Shown: positions 46,973 to 56,403, counted from the first letter of the stretch. The stretch: 64,000 nt of DNA from a bacterium (GCA_027364575.1 DAHXPC010000001.1:1-64000); one strand, 5' to 3'. Notes: a model not told the origin generated them from the sequence alone. A program made the numbers and translations.

Positions 46973-47962
46973 ATGACCATTCTTGTCACCGGCGCTGCTG
47001 GTTTTATCGGTTTTCATGTCTGCCAACGCCTTCTACAACGGGGCGAAAAAATTATTGGCATTGATAATCTCAATGATTACTACGACGTCAATTTAAAGAT
47101 GGCGCGATTAAAAAATTTATCCGCACAGAATAATTTTACCTTTTATAAAATAGATATTAGTGATCACAAACAAATGGAAACATTTGTACAAGAAAATCTG
47201 CATATCAACCGGGTGGCACACCTTGCCGCCCAAGCCGGTGTGCGCTATTCCTTAGTAAATCCCTATGCGTATACCTCCGCCAATATTGAAGGTCATTTAT
47301 CTATTCTGGAAGCTTGCCGAACACTAAAAGTTAAACATCTGGTTTATGCCAGCAGCTCTTCGGTATATGGCGCCAATCAAAAATTACCTTTTTCCATTCA
47401 AGATCCGGTTGATCACCCGATATCTCTGTATGCGGCAACCAAACGGTCTTGTGAACTAATGTCTTATAATTACAGCCATTTATTTGGGATCCCCGCGACA
47501 GGATTGCGGTTTTTTACCGTCTATGGACCTTGGGGACGCCCAGATATGTCTGCGTTTATCTTTGCCAAAGCCATTTTTGAAGAACAAGAAATTCCGGTAT
47601 TTAATCATGGCAATATGCAACGAAATTTCACCTATATTGATGATATTGTTTCAGGGACTGTGGCGTGCCTCGATACGCCGCCTTCCGCTTTGCTAAATGC
47701 GGATCCTAAATGTGTGCCGCATCGGGTTTATAATCTTGGCAATAACCAAGCAGAACAACTGATGCATTTTATTGACACCCTCCAAAAAATTATTGGCAAA
47801 AAAGCCAACATCCGTTTTGAAGACATTCAACCTGGGGATGTGCAAAAAACCATTGCCGATATTAGTGAGACGACTCGCGATTTAGGATTTTTGCCTAAAA
47901 CCAATATTGAAGAGGGTCTACAAAACTTTGTCACCTGGTATAGGAGTTTCTATGCAGTCTGA
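46973..47962 (+). CDS. NAD-dependent epimerase, UDP-(N-acetyl)glucuronate 4-epimerase type
   Basis: A 329-residue extended SDR. The Rossmann motif VTGAAGFIGFHV is at residues 5-16, YASSSSVYG and YAATKRSCE carry the catalytic Ser and Tyr-Lys, and FNHGNMQRNFTYIDDIV is typical of UDP-glucuronate 4-epimerases and relatives. It probably interconverts a gluco and galacto uronic acid precursor. The stop overlaps the start of the dehydrogenase gene by 11 bases. Confidence 0.88.
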   Translation: MTILVTGAAGFIGFHVCQRLLQRGEKIIGIDNLNDYYDVNLKMARLKNLSAQNNFTFYKIDISDHKQMETFVQENLHINRVAHLAAQAGVRYSLVNPYAYTSANIEGHLSILEACRTLKVKHLVYASSSSVYGANQKLPFSIQDPVDHPISLYAATKRSCELMSYNYSHLFGIPATGLRFFTVYGPWGRPDMSAFIFAKAIFEEQEIPVFNHGNMQRNFTYIDDIVSGTVACLDTPPSALLNADPKCVPHRVYNLGNNQAEQLMHFIDTLQKIIGKKANIRFEDIQPGDVQKTIADISETTRDLGFLPKTNIEEGLQNFVTWYRSFYAV

Positions 47963-49247
47963 TCACCTACAGCCTAAAATTGCCGTGATTGGCCTTGGTT
48001 ATGTTGGGCTTCCCTTAGCCGTGGCGCTGGTCCACCGTTTTTCGGTTACCGGCTTTGATATCGACAAAAAACGCATTGAAGAACTTAAAAGTGGATTTGA
48101 TCGCACACACGAAATTGAAGAATCGGTATTAAAAACAATCACGCTGCATTGCACCGATGATCTAAACGATCTTCACAATCAAGATGTGTATATTGTGACG
48201 GTACCCACCCCGGTGACAGAGGAAAATACCCCCGATCTTGGCCCCTTACAAAAGGCCTCTGAAATGATCGGCCGCTATTTGAAAAAAAATGCCATTGTTG
48301 TTTTTGAAAGCACCGTTTACCCGGGTGTAACAGAAGAATTCTGTGGTCCAATTTTAGAACGTGTATCTGGCTTAAAAGCCGGGGTTGATTTTTATCTAGG
48401 CTATTCGCCTGAGCGTATCAATCCGGGCGATAAAGTCCATACCATTAATCGCATCACCAAAGTGGTTGCAGGCCAAACACCTGAAATTGCGGAAAAACTT
48501 AAAATTATTTACGGCACCATTAATCAAGATAATATTTTTGTTGCTAAAAATATCAAAACCGCTGAAGCCGCTAAAGTCATTGAAAATGCACAAAGAGATA
48601 TTAATATCGCATTTATTAATGAAGTGGCAACGATTGCAGCCAAATTGGATCTCTCCGTTTACGATATATTAGACGCGGCAAACACCAAATGGAATTTCTT
48701 ACCCTTTCAGCCAGGGCTTGTGGGTGGACATTGCATCGGGGTAGATCCGTATTATCTCGCGCATTGCGCCCGCGCTCTGCAACATGAGCCTGAAGTGATA
48801 TTAGCGGGTCGACGGATTAATGAAAGCATGGGCAATTTTATTGCGCTCAGCGTTCATGAGAAGCTACAAAAAATAAATCCGAACACGCTTTCCAAACACA
48901 TTCTGATTTTAGGGCTTACTTTTAAAGAAGGTATCCCGGATCTTCGCAATACCAAAGTGCTTGATGTAATAAACCATTTAAAAAAATTGGGGCATACCGT
49001 CGATGTTCACGATCCGCTCGCGGATCCCAATGAAGCAAAAACCCATTTAGGAATTGATCTGCTAACCAGTTTTTCACAGCTAAAAAATTATGACTGTATT
49101 GTTGGCACGGTGCCTCACCAACCCTATTTACAATTAACGGTTGAAGATTTTCAAAAATTCCTAACCCCCAAGGGTCTCATTGCCGATATTAAAAATATGT
49201 GGAAAAGGGTAAAACTGCCCCCTGATTTTACGTATTGGACCCTATAA
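47952..49247 (+). CDS. tviB: UDP-sugar 6-dehydrogenase (VipA/TviB/WbpO type)
   Basis: A 431-residue enzyme that oxidises the C6 hydroxyl of a UDP-HexNAc to a uronic acid. KIAVIGLGYVGLPLAVAL near the N-terminus binds NAD, VFESTVYPGVTEE and GYSPERINPGDK are the family hallmarks, and VGGHCIGVDPYYL holds the catalytic cysteine. The ATG at 47952 is chosen as the family's usual start; an upstream in-frame extension overlapping the epimerase is rejected. Together with the epimerase it would make UDP-GlcNAcA/GalNAcA for the glycan. Confidence 0.9.
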   Translation: MQSDHLQPKIAVIGLGYVGLPLAVALVHRFSVTGFDIDKKRIEELKSGFDRTHEIEESVLKTITLHCTDDLNDLHNQDVYIVTVPTPVTEENTPDLGPLQKASEMIGRYLKKNAIVVFESTVYPGVTEEFCGPILERVSGLKAGVDFYLGYSPERINPGDKVHTINRITKVVAGQTPEIAEKLKIIYGTINQDNIFVAKNIKTAEAAKVIENAQRDINIAFINEVATIAAKLDLSVYDILDAANTKWNFLPFQPGLVGGHCIGVDPYYLAHCARALQHEPEVILAGRRINESMGNFIALSVHEKLQKINPNTLSKHILILGLTFKEGIPDLRNTKVLDVINHLKKLGHTVDVHDPLADPNEAKTHLGIDLLTSFSQLKNYDCIVGTVPHQPYLQLTVEDFQKFLTPKGLIADIKNMWKRVKLPPDFTYWTL

Positions 49248-49253
49248 TATTGA

Positions 49254-50396
49254 ATGAAAAAGTTATTATTTTTAGTTTCTGAAGATAGTTACTTTTGTTC
49301 TCATCGCTTATCCTTGGCACAGGCCGCACGTAGGGCAGGCTTTACGGTAGCTGTGGCAACCAAATGTTCTACGCATTATGATCAAATCAAAAATGCCGGC
49401 ATTCAAGTCTTTTCGCTGAAGCATTTTACCAGAGCCGGCATTAATCCAATTAAGCAGTGCCTACTGCTTTTGGAGTTATACAAAATCTACCAAAATTTTA
49501 AGCCCGATATTATACATCCGGTCGCCATAAAGCCGGTTATCTTAGGCTCGTTAATGGCCAGATTTTGCAAAGTCCCAAAAGTCATTAATGCCTTAGGCGG
49601 GCTTGGCTATTTATTTACCGGGAAAAAAAGCACCGGTCTAACCAGAATAACTTGGAAAAAAACCATTTTGCGCTTTATGGTGTCTAAACTATTTCTGTTT
49701 ATTTTTCGCTCTCCCAACACCCTTTTACTGTTACAGAATACGGATGATCGCGATACCCTCGTGCAGCAAGGTTGCGTGAGCGCTGACAAAATCAAAATTA
49801 TCCGAGGGGCAGGGGTAGATATCCATGCTTTTCCGGCAATGCCATTTCCACCCCTATCGCCGATTATCATTCGCTGCATCTCAAGGATGTTATGGGATAA
49901 AGGCATCGGGGAATTGATAAAAGCAGCTAAAATTTTAAAAGAAAAAAATAGTGCTATCCAAATTGAACTCTATGGTCTGCCCGATCCCGAAAATCCCACC
50001 TCCATCCAAATGGAGGAACTCCTTGCCTGGCAGGCAAGTAATATTATTACCTGGCATGGACAATGCCAAGACGTGGCGAATGCTTATGCTGGTTGCCATA
50101 TAGCGGTTTTACCTTCCTATAGAGAAGGCTTACCCAAATCCTTATTAGAAGCCGCCAGTTGTGCACGTCCTATTGTCACAACGAATGTTCCCGGCTGCCG
50201 GGAAGTGGTGATTGAGGGAGAAAATGGATTTTTGGTGCCTGCCAAAGATAGCATAGCCCTTGCCAATGCATTATTGCGTTTAAGCGAAGATCCCAAACTA
50301 CAGTTGGAAATGGGCCAAAAAGGGCGGGCAAGAGTCGAAACCTATTTTTCAGATGCCATTATCCATGCGCAAACACTAGCGTTATATAGCACATAA
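49254..50396 (+). CDS. Glycosyltransferase family 4 (PglA-like)
   Basis: A 380-residue GT4 glycosyltransferase. It starts MKKLLFLVSEDSYFCSHR, has VINALGGLGYLF and IIRGAGVDIHAF in the middle, and the donor segment PSYREGLPKSLLEAASCARPIV with the EX7E motif. It follows the dehydrogenase by six bases, so the three genes 46973-50396 form one operon. Donor likely a UDP-uronic or UDP-HexNAc sugar; not provable from sequence. Confidence 0.88.
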   Translation: MKKLLFLVSEDSYFCSHRLSLAQAARRAGFTVAVATKCSTHYDQIKNAGIQVFSLKHFTRAGINPIKQCLLLLELYKIYQNFKPDIIHPVAIKPVILGSLMARFCKVPKVINALGGLGYLFTGKKSTGLTRITWKKTILRFMVSKLFLFIFRSPNTLLLLQNTDDRDTLVQQGCVSADKIKIIRGAGVDIHAFPAMPFPPLSPIIIRCISRMLWDKGIGELIKAAKILKEKNSAIQIELYGLPDPENPTSIQMEELLAWQASNIITWHGQCQDVANAYAGCHIAVLPSYREGLPKSLLEAASCARPIVTTNVPGCREVVIEGENGFLVPAKDSIALANALLRLSEDPKLQLEMGQKGRARVETYFSDAIIHAQTLALYST

Positions 50397-50400
50397 GTGA

Positions 50401-51192
50401 TTAATGCTTTATCCCAATGCCCTTTTTTAGCATCCAAAGGCTTGCCGTATATAACACGATGATAAAACCTATCAATACGCCAATTGCGGTTGTAATCGGG
50501 ATATCCGAAACCCCAAGCATCCCAAATCTAAACGCATTCACCATATAAAAAACAGGATTGGCATGAGTTACATATTGCCACATCGGTGGCAATAAACGAA
50601 TTGAATAAAATACCCCCGCTAAATAGGTAAGCGGCGTTAGAACAAATGTCGGGACAAAATTAATATCATCAAACTTCTTAGCAAATATCGCATTAATTAA
50701 TCCTGCTAACGAAAACAATAATGCCGTTAATATCGCAATTAAAAGCGTCAGCCAAACATGTTGTAGATGCAATTTTGTAAAAACCATCGAAACCAAAGTC
50801 ACTAAAACTCCAACGATAACCCCGCGTACCACGCCCCCTAATATAAATCCCCACAAAATAATTGAACTGGGCAGGGGGGAAACCAACATTTCTTCAATAT
50901 TTCTTTGAAATTTAGAACCAAAAAATGAGGCAACAACATTGCCATAGGAATTCGTGATAATGGACATCATAATCAGACCCGGCACTAAATAATCGATATA
51001 TCGGATCCCTTCCATCTCTCCGATTCGAGAGCCAATTAGGTTTCCGAATATAATAAAATACAGTGCCATACTGATAATCGAAGGCAAAAAGGTTTGACTC
51101 CAAATTCGTACTGTTCGACTTATCTCACGCCGCACAATCGTATACAGCCCAACCATATTAATTTTTATTCTGGTTTTACATTCAATATTCAT
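50401..51192 (-). CDS. ABC-2 type transporter permease (YadH-like)
   Basis: A 263-residue membrane protein with six hydrophobic segments of the ABC-2 family. Residues such as WSQTFLPSIISMALYFIIFG and FLTPLTYLAGVFYS-like TPLTYLAGVFYSI match YadH. Together with the ATPase at 51189 it forms an exporter of unknown substrate. Its ATG at 51192 overlaps the ATPase stop (ATGA); an internal ATG at 51156 is also possible. Confidence 0.88.
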   Translation of the reverse strand: MNIECKTRIKINMVGLYTIVRREISRTVRIWSQTFLPSIISMALYFIIFGNLIGSRIGEMEGIRYIDYLVPGLIMMSIITNSYGNVVASFFGSKFQRNIEEMLVSPLPSSIILWGFILGGVVRGVIVGVLVTLVSMVFTKLHLQHVWLTLLIAILTALLFSLAGLINAIFAKKFDDINFVPTFVLTPLTYLAGVFYSIRLLPPMWQYVTHANPVFYMVNAFRFGMLGVSDIPITTAIGVLIGFIIVLYTASLWMLKKGIGIKH

Positions 51193-52103
51193 AATTTTTT
51201 CTCTACCAATCCGATAAATAATTCTTCTAAACGATTGCTTTTATTTCGAAGGCTACTCACTTCAATGTGTTGTTTAGAAAGTGATTCAAACAGATTATTC
51301 ACATTCAGCGTTTTGGGAAATGTAATTTCCAAGCTTAATGCATCTTTTAAAACGATCTTACAATCCGGCACAGTTGGGGTGCTTTGAATGGGATGTCGCA
51401 GATCCAACACCAATGTTTCCGTATTTAGCCGTGACAATAATTCTTTAATGGTTGTATTCTCAACAATTTTCCCTTTATCAATAATGGCAATCCCTCGACA
51501 AAGCGATTCTGCTTCTTCTAAATAATGTGTCGTTAAAATAATGGTGGTTCCCTGGTTATTGATTTCTTGAAGAAACGTCCACATAGAGCGCCTAAGTTCA
51601 ATATCAACACCTGCTGTAGGCTCGTCTAATATGAGCATTTTTGGGTTATGAACCAGCGCCCTTGCAATCATTAACCGACGCTTCATCCCACCAGAAAGTT
51701 GACGAGAAACCTGATTACGCTTATCCCAAAGTCCCAATTGTGTTAGGTATCGTTCAGCTCTTTCATAAGCAAGCGCACGGGGGATCCCATAATAACCCGC
51801 CTGATTGATAACAATATCGATAACCGTTTCAAAAAAATTAAAATTAAATTCTTGGGGCACGACACCAATCAACATCTTAGGAGAAATGGGATCTGCATCT
51901 ATATCGTAATCAAAAATAGAGATATGTCCGCTGGTTTTATTCACCAGGGAAGTGAGAATACCAATCATCGTCGTTTTACCGGCGCCATTGGGCCCCAGGA
52001 GGGCGAAGAAATCGCCTTGCTCTACTACTAAATCAATTCCTCGTAATGCAATAAGACCCGAATCATAAGTTTTCTTGAGATTTTTAATCACTAACGCCTT
52101 CAT
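51189..52103 (-). CDS. ABC transporter ATP-binding protein (YadG-like)
   Basis: A 304-residue ATPase. Walker A GPNGAGKTT, signature LSGGMKRRL and Walker B MLILDEPTAG are all intact; a C-terminal extension of about 90 residues follows. The ATG at 52103 (MKALVIKNLKK) has AGGTAGG upstream and is preferred to an in-frame start at 52130. Its partner permease follows. Confidence 0.92.
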   Translation of the reverse strand: MKALVIKNLKKTYDSGLIALRGIDLVVEQGDFFALLGPNGAGKTTMIGILTSLVNKTSGHISIFDYDIDADPISPKMLIGVVPQEFNFNFFETVIDIVINQAGYYGIPRALAYERAERYLTQLGLWDKRNQVSRQLSGGMKRRLMIARALVHNPKMLILDEPTAGVDIELRRSMWTFLQEINNQGTTIILTTHYLEEAESLCRGIAIIDKGKIVENTTIKELLSRLNTETLVLDLRHPIQSTPTVPDCKIVLKDALSLEITFPKTLNVNNLFESLSKQHIEVSSLRNKSNRLEELFIGLVEKKL

Positions 52104-52179
52104 AAGACCTACCTTTAAATATGTAAGCAAGCTCTAATCCTAAACAATATCCTAAATTTGTACGCTTTCAACCCGCTAT

Positions 52180-52195
52180 TGTCAATTTTTTGACA
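52180..52195 (+). promoter_or_regulatory. Possible activator site upstream of pilA
   Basis: TGTCAA and TTGACA flank four T's (52180-52195), about 140 bases before the expected pilA transcription start. This is a typical distance for a sigma-54 enhancer-binding protein, and the PilR site in Pseudomonas contains a TGTC core. Assignment is tentative. Confidence 0.4.
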
Positions 52196-52301
52196 GAAAT
52201 ACCCTTTTCACGCCTGATATTTGACGCTTTTTGTTTTTTTATTCGGCCGCCTGTTTTTCTATTATCGAAGAGAATCAATTTATTCGGTTCTAAAACATTG
52301 T

Positions 52302-52317
52302 TGGCACGCTTCCTGCA
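52302..52317 (+). promoter_or_regulatory. Sigma-54 promoter of pilA
   Basis: TGGCACG, four bases, CTGCA: the -24 GG (52303-52304) and -12 GC (52315-52316) are separated by 10 bases, as required for RpoN promoters (consensus TGGCACG-N4-TTGCA). It is about 40 bases before the pilA start. RpoN/PilR control of pilA is known from Pseudomonas. Confidence 0.85.
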
Positions 52318-52358
52318 TCTATACTTAAATGAGACATTAACCGCTTGGAGAGCACAGT

Positions 52359-52796
52359 ATGAATCGTATATTGACAAAAGGGTTTTCATTAATCGAATTA
52401 ATGATAGTCATTGCTATTATTGGGATATTAGCATCCATTGCGGTGCCTGCTTATAACAATTACACCTATAAAGCAAAAGCTAGCGAATTATTGAGTTATG
52501 GAGGTGCTGCAACCACCGCAGCGGCATCCTATTTGCAAGAAAATGGCTCTACTACACTTGTTTGTACCAGTGTTAATCCAGCCTCAGCAGGTACAACCGC
52601 GGCTCCTTTAACCAACATTACTGAAAGTTGGTCAATTGCCCCTGCCACTTGTATTGTAACCGTAAAAAGCGTGGCGGCTGCTTTCCCTGGAGGCGCCGTG
52701 ACTGCCACTCTTACTCCATCCATGAATTCTGATAATTCAGTTCGTTGGACCTGTACATCAGCAGGTAGTAAGTATATGCCTGGTAACTGTCAATAA
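52359..52796 (+). CDS. pilA: Type IV pilin, first copy
   Basis: Major pilin precursor, 145 residues. The leader MNRILTKG is cleaved by PilD before Phe, giving [20 protein letters not shown] with Glu5, the usual N-methylated helix. Two cysteines near the C-terminus (about 130 and 144, in [15 protein letters not shown]) would form the D-loop disulphide. A ribosome-binding GGAG is at 52347-52350. A second, 112-base-separated copy follows. Confidence 0.95.
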   Translation: MNRILTKGFSLIELMIVIAIIGILASIAVPAYNNYTYKAKASELLSYGGAATTAAASYLQENGSTTLVCTSVNPASAGTTAAPLTNITESWSIAPATCIVTVKSVAAAFPGGAVTATLTPSMNSDNSVRWTCTSAGSKYMPGNCQ

Positions 52797-52810
52797 GTAC
52801 ACAAGAGTAA

Positions 52811-52837
52811 AAAGCCTCTTCAAGGGGCTTTCTCTTA
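52811..52837 (+). terminator. Probable rho-independent terminator after the first pilA
   Basis: AAAGCCTC (52811-52818) pairs with GGGGCTTT (52824-52831) in an 8-bp stem with one G-T wobble and a five-base loop, followed by CTCTTA. The tail is less T-rich than ideal. Confidence 0.65.
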
Positions 52838-52908
52838 AATGGCAAACATTAGTGGAAAAATTTGTATCTATATTGAAGTGAGATATTAACCGCTTGGAGA
52901 GCACCAAT

Positions 52909-53358
52909 ATGAAACGCAAATTTGAAAAAGGGTTTTCATTAATCGAATTAATGATAGTCATTGCTATTATTGGGATACTCGCATCCATTGCGGTGCCTGC
53001 TTATAACAATTACACCTATAAAGCAAAGGCGAGCGAATTATTAGCTTATGGCGGTGCTGCAACCACCGCAGCGGCTTCCTACTTGCAAGAAAATGGCTCT
53101 ACTTCACTTGTTTGTACCAAAGTGAGTCCAGCAGGTGCAGGAACACTTGCAACCCCTGTTACCACGGCTTTAACCAATATAACCGCAGGCTGGGCAATTA
53201 ATACGGGCAATTGTATTGTAACCGTAACCAGTGTAGCAACTGCTTTCCCTGGAGGCGCTGTAACTGCTACTTTTACGCCAACTATGAACTCAGATAATTC
53301 AATCCGTTGGACATGCACATCAGCAAGTAGTAAGTATATGCCTGGTAATTGTCAATAA
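52909..53358 (+). CDS. pilA: Type IV pilin, second copy
   Basis: A 149-residue pilin precursor, nearly identical to the first copy through the N-terminal helix (MKRKFEKG leader, then [12 protein letters not shown]) and up to the conserved [13 protein letters not shown] end, but with a different middle region. The ATG at 52909 follows the repeated TTAACCGCTTGGAGAGCAC block. The upstream sigma-54 motif is disrupted in this copy (shorter spacing and no GC). Confidence 0.93.
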   Translation: MKRKFEKGFSLIELMIVIAIIGILASIAVPAYNNYTYKAKASELLAYGGAATTAAASYLQENGSTSLVCTKVSPAGAGTLATPVTTALTNITAGWAINTGNCIVTVTSVATAFPGGAVTATFTPTMNSDNSIRWTCTSASSKYMPGNCQ

Positions 53359-53400
53359 GCACACAACATTGTGCATTAAAAATAATCGATTTTCTGCTTT

Positions 53401-53453
53401 AGGAGATCACAGATATGAACGATACAATTACGCAGTGTGTAATTTATGAGTGA
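53401..53453 (+). CDS. Possible 12-residue leader peptide overlapping the start of pilB
   Basis: An ATG at 53415 with the good ribosome-binding site AGGAG (53401-53405) at nine bases starts MNDTITQCVIYE and ends at TGA 53451-53453. Its last codons overlap the pilB ATG at 53446, which has no ribosome-binding site of its own. Ribosomes finishing this short frame could reinitiate at pilB. The listed span includes the ribosome-binding site. Confidence 0.45.
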
Positions 53454-55155
53454 CACTACCCAAAAAGCCCCCCTCGGGGGGCTTGCCCGTAAGTTGGTAC
53501 AACTTGGATTGCTAAAAGAAGAGACCGCGCTGACAACGACTGAATACTCTTTAAAACAATCCAAGCCTTTTATTAGCTGCTTAATTGAAAACAAACATGT
53601 CGATCCCACCTTGTTAGCAACTACTTGTGCACAAGAATTTGGTCTACCCATGTTAGATCTCGATGCTTACGATCCCCAATATATTGCTTTAGATATTGTT
53701 AATCAAGAACTGATTACCTCACTGCATGCATTGCCCATTTTTCGCCGCGGCAATCGGCTTTTTATTGCCATCTCGGATCCCACCAATTTAAAAGCCGTGG
53801 ATGAGATTAAATACAAAACCAATATACCCACAGATGCTGTTTTGGTTGAAGAACATAAGCTAATAAAACTCATCGAAAAAGCATTATCGAATCATGAGGC
53901 CCAAACTCTGGGCAATTTTGATGATGCTGGATTGGAAAATATTGATATTTTATCAGACGATGAGCCAAAAGCTGCAACCGCGCAGGAAGCAGAAGATGCA
54001 CCCATTGTTCGTTTTATTAATAAAGTTATCTTAGATGCTATCAATAGTGGTGCTTCTGATATACATTTCGAGCCTTATGAGAAAAACTTTCGCATTCGGT
54101 TTCGCCGCGATGGCATTCTATATGAGAACGCAACACCGCCCATTAATATCGCCAATCGATTTGCCGCCCGTCTCAAAGTTTTATCCCGATTAGACATTTC
54201 TGAACGCCGTATCCCTCAAGATGGGCGATTTAAAATGCGTATTTCCAATAATAGAAATATTGATTTTCGGGTTAGCACTTGTCCTACCCTCTTTGGGGAA
54301 AAAATTGTGATGCGGATTTTGGATCCGAATAATGCAAAACTGGGCATCGATGCTTTGGGATATGAGGATTTTCAAAAAGAATTGTTTATGAATGCTATTC
54401 ATCGCCCCCAAGGCATGGTATTGGTAACCGGCCCAACGGGTAGTGGTAAAACCATTTCGCTGTATACGGCCTTAAATATTTTAAACACCTCAGAGCGCAA
54501 TATCTCCACCTGTGAAGATCCCATTGAAATCAATTTACAAGGGATTAATCAGGTCAATGTAAACCTTAAAGCCGGATTAACCTTTTCATCTGCCTTGCGC
54601 GCGTTTTTAAGACAAGATCCCGATGTTATTATGATTGGAGAAATTCGCGATTTAGAGACGGCTGAAATTGCCGTAAAAGCCGCCCAAACGGGGCATATGG
54701 TGCTTTCCACCTTACATACCAACAGTGCCCCGGATACCTTAACCCGGCTAATGAACATGGGGATCCCGGCTTATAATTTAGCCACCAGTGTAAACTTAAT
54801 TATTGCCCAACGACTGGTACGACTGCTTTGTAAAGAATGTAAAATCTTGATGAACGTGCCTGAGCCTGCTTTGCTCGCTTTTGGTTTTAGCGCAGAAGAA
54901 ATTCCAACGCTTAAAATTTATGGCCCCAAAGGATGTGAGCAGTGCAAAGAAGGCTATAAAGGGCGTCTTGGCATTTACGAGGTTATGCCGATCACACCCG
55001 CCATTAGTCATCTTATTATGAGTGGTGGAAATTCAATGGATATTGCTAAACAAGCCGAAAAAGAAAACATGTGGAATTTACGCCGCTCTGGATTACAAAA
55101 AGCAAGACAAGGCTTAACCAGTCTGGAAGAAATATCACGCATTACAAAGGATTAA
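53446..55155 (+). CDS. pilB: Type IV pilus extension ATPase PilB
   Basis: A 569-residue hexameric ATPase that powers pilus assembly. GPTGSGKT (about 329-336) is the Walker A, MIGEIRDLETAEIAVKAAQTGH carries the Walker B and Asp boxes, and two CxxC pairs (LCKEC and CEQC, about 463-505) bind zinc. The N-terminal MshEN-like domain has AQEFGLPMLDLDAY. A strong hairpin lies in its first codons (53465-53484). pilC and pilD follow. Confidence 0.96.
   Translation: MSDTTQKAPLGGLARKLVQLGLLKEETALTTTEYSLKQSKPFISCLIENKHVDPTLLATTCAQEFGLPMLDLDAYDPQYIALDIVNQELITSLHALPIFRRGNRLFIAISDPTNLKAVDEIKYKTNIPTDAVLVEEHKLIKLIEKALSNHEAQTLGNFDDAGLENIDILSDDEPKAATAQEAEDAPIVRFINKVILDAINSGASDIHFEPYEKNFRIRFRRDGILYENATPPINIANRFAARLKVLSRLDISERRIPQDGRFKMRISNNRNIDFRVSTCPTLFGEKIVMRILDPNNAKLGIDALGYEDFQKELFMNAIHRPQGMVLVTGPTGSGKTISLYTALNILNTSERNISTCEDPIEINLQGINQVNVNLKAGLTFSSALRAFLRQDPDVIMIGEIRDLETAEIAVKAAQTGHMVLSTLHTNSAPDTLTRLMNMGIPAYNLATSVNLIIAQRLVRLLCKECKILMNVPEPALLAFGFSAEEIPTLKIYGPKGCEQCKEGYKGRLGIYEVMPITPAISHLIMSGGNSMDIAKQAEKENMWNLRRSGLQKARQGLTSLEEISRITKD
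53465..53484 (+). promoter_or_regulatory. GC-rich hairpin in the first codons of pilB
   Basis: AAGCCCCCC (53465-53473) and GGGGGGCTT (53476-53484) are exact inverses with a two-base centre, in codons 7-13 of pilB. The stem is far more stable than anything around it in this AT-rich DNA. It may limit pilB translation or transcription relative to pilA; no T-run follows, so simple termination is unlikely. Confidence 0.6.
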
Positions 55156-55157
55156 CC

Positions 55158-56399
55158 ATGGCAAGTTCTATTTCGTCCCATGCTCATTCTGCAAAGAAAA
55201 ATTTGGTTTTTAAATACGATGCCATCGATAAAAAGAATAATAAAATCACCGGAGAAATTGCGGCCCTTTCTCTCCCACGTGCCCGTATTTTATTACAAGC
55301 CCAGGGGCTTAATGTTCTGAAACTTAAAAAGAAATCAACTTCTTTTTTTAAAAAGGGCGTGGGTAAAGTTAAATCAGAAGACATTACACTTTTTAGTCGA
55401 CAAATGGCCACCATGCTTACCTCTGGGATCCCGCTCGTACAAGGACTTGGCGTAATTGCAGAGGGTGCGCTTTCCGGTGCCCTTGGAGATTTGGTTCGAA
55501 AAATTAAGGTGGATGTAGAAAGTGGCAGCGCCTTTTCAATAGCGCTTAAAAAAAATCCGGATTATTTTGGGGATTTATATTGCAATCTGGTCGCCTCGGG
55601 AGAGCAATCCGGTACCTTAGACATTATGCTCAATCGAATTGCGCTCTATCAAGAAAAATCGGATTCTTTAAGTCGAAAGATCAAGAAAGCGCTTTATTAT
55701 CCTATTGCGGTCCTTATCATTTCAGCGATTGTTACCGCTATTTTGTTAATTAAAGTGGTTCCAACTTTTAAAGAAATGTTTAAGGGCTTTGGTGCCGATT
55801 TGCCTGCTTTTACCCAAATGGTCTTAAATATTTCAGAGGCTATACAAGCCTATGGGATATTTATATTTTTTGGCATTGTGTTATTGGGCTTTTGCACCAG
55901 GCACTGGTATAAGCGAAAAGCTGGATTTAGACACTTTATTCAAAGAATGTCTTTAAAATTGCCCATATTCGGCCCGCTTATCAAAAAAGTGATTATTGCC
56001 CGATTTGCGCGCACCCTTTCCACCACATCCGCTGCCGGTGTCCCTTTAACCGATGCCCTGCTCTCCGTTGCAGAAGCCTCTGGAAATATTGTTTACAGTA
56101 CAGCGATCAATGACGTTATGGAAGGATTAATTGCTGGTCAGCCCATGCGTACGATGATGAAAAAAACGGGTGTCTTTCCAGTTATGGTAGTGCAAATGAT
56201 CGGCATTGGTGAGGAATCTGGCGCGCTAGAAGCCATGCTAGGAAAAATTGCAGGCATATACGAAGAAGAAGTCGATACCGCAGTTGACGGGTTGACAACG
56301 CTCTTAGAACCCTTAATTATGGTATTTTTAGGTATAGTGGTAGGCGGACTCGTTGTGGCCATGTATTTACCAATCTTTAAAATGGGTGCACTGGTATAA
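55158..56399 (+). CDS. pilC: Type IV pilus inner membrane platform protein PilC
   Basis: A 413-residue GspF-family membrane protein that anchors the pilus motor. Two T2SSF repeats are visible: SRQMATMLTSGIPLVQGLG near 75 and ARTLSTTSAAGVPLTDALL near 280, with three or four transmembrane helices. The ATG at 55158 sits two bases after the pilB stop; an in-frame extension into pilB is rejected. Confidence 0.95.
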   Translation: MASSISSHAHSAKKNLVFKYDAIDKKNNKITGEIAALSLPRARILLQAQGLNVLKLKKKSTSFFKKGVGKVKSEDITLFSRQMATMLTSGIPLVQGLGVIAEGALSGALGDLVRKIKVDVESGSAFSIALKKNPDYFGDLYCNLVASGEQSGTLDIMLNRIALYQEKSDSLSRKIKKALYYPIAVLIISAIVTAILLIKVVPTFKEMFKGFGADLPAFTQMVLNISEAIQAYGIFIFFGIVLLGFCTRHWYKRKAGFRHFIQRMSLKLPIFGPLIKKVIIARFARTLSTTSAAGVPLTDALLSVAEASGNIVYSTAINDVMEGLIAGQPMRTMMKKTGVFPVMVVQMIGIGEESGALEAMLGKIAGIYEEEVDTAVDGLTTLLEPLIMVFLGIVVGGLVVAMYLPIFKMGALV

Positions 56400-56403
56400 A
56401 ACT

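Noticed and set aside
47907..47951. Upstream start for the UDP-sugar dehydrogenase
   Set aside because: It would overlap the epimerase more and adds residues not found in the family; the ATG at 47952 fits.
55071..55157. Upstream extension of pilC
   Set aside because: It lies inside pilB; the ATG at 55158 directly follows the pilB stop.
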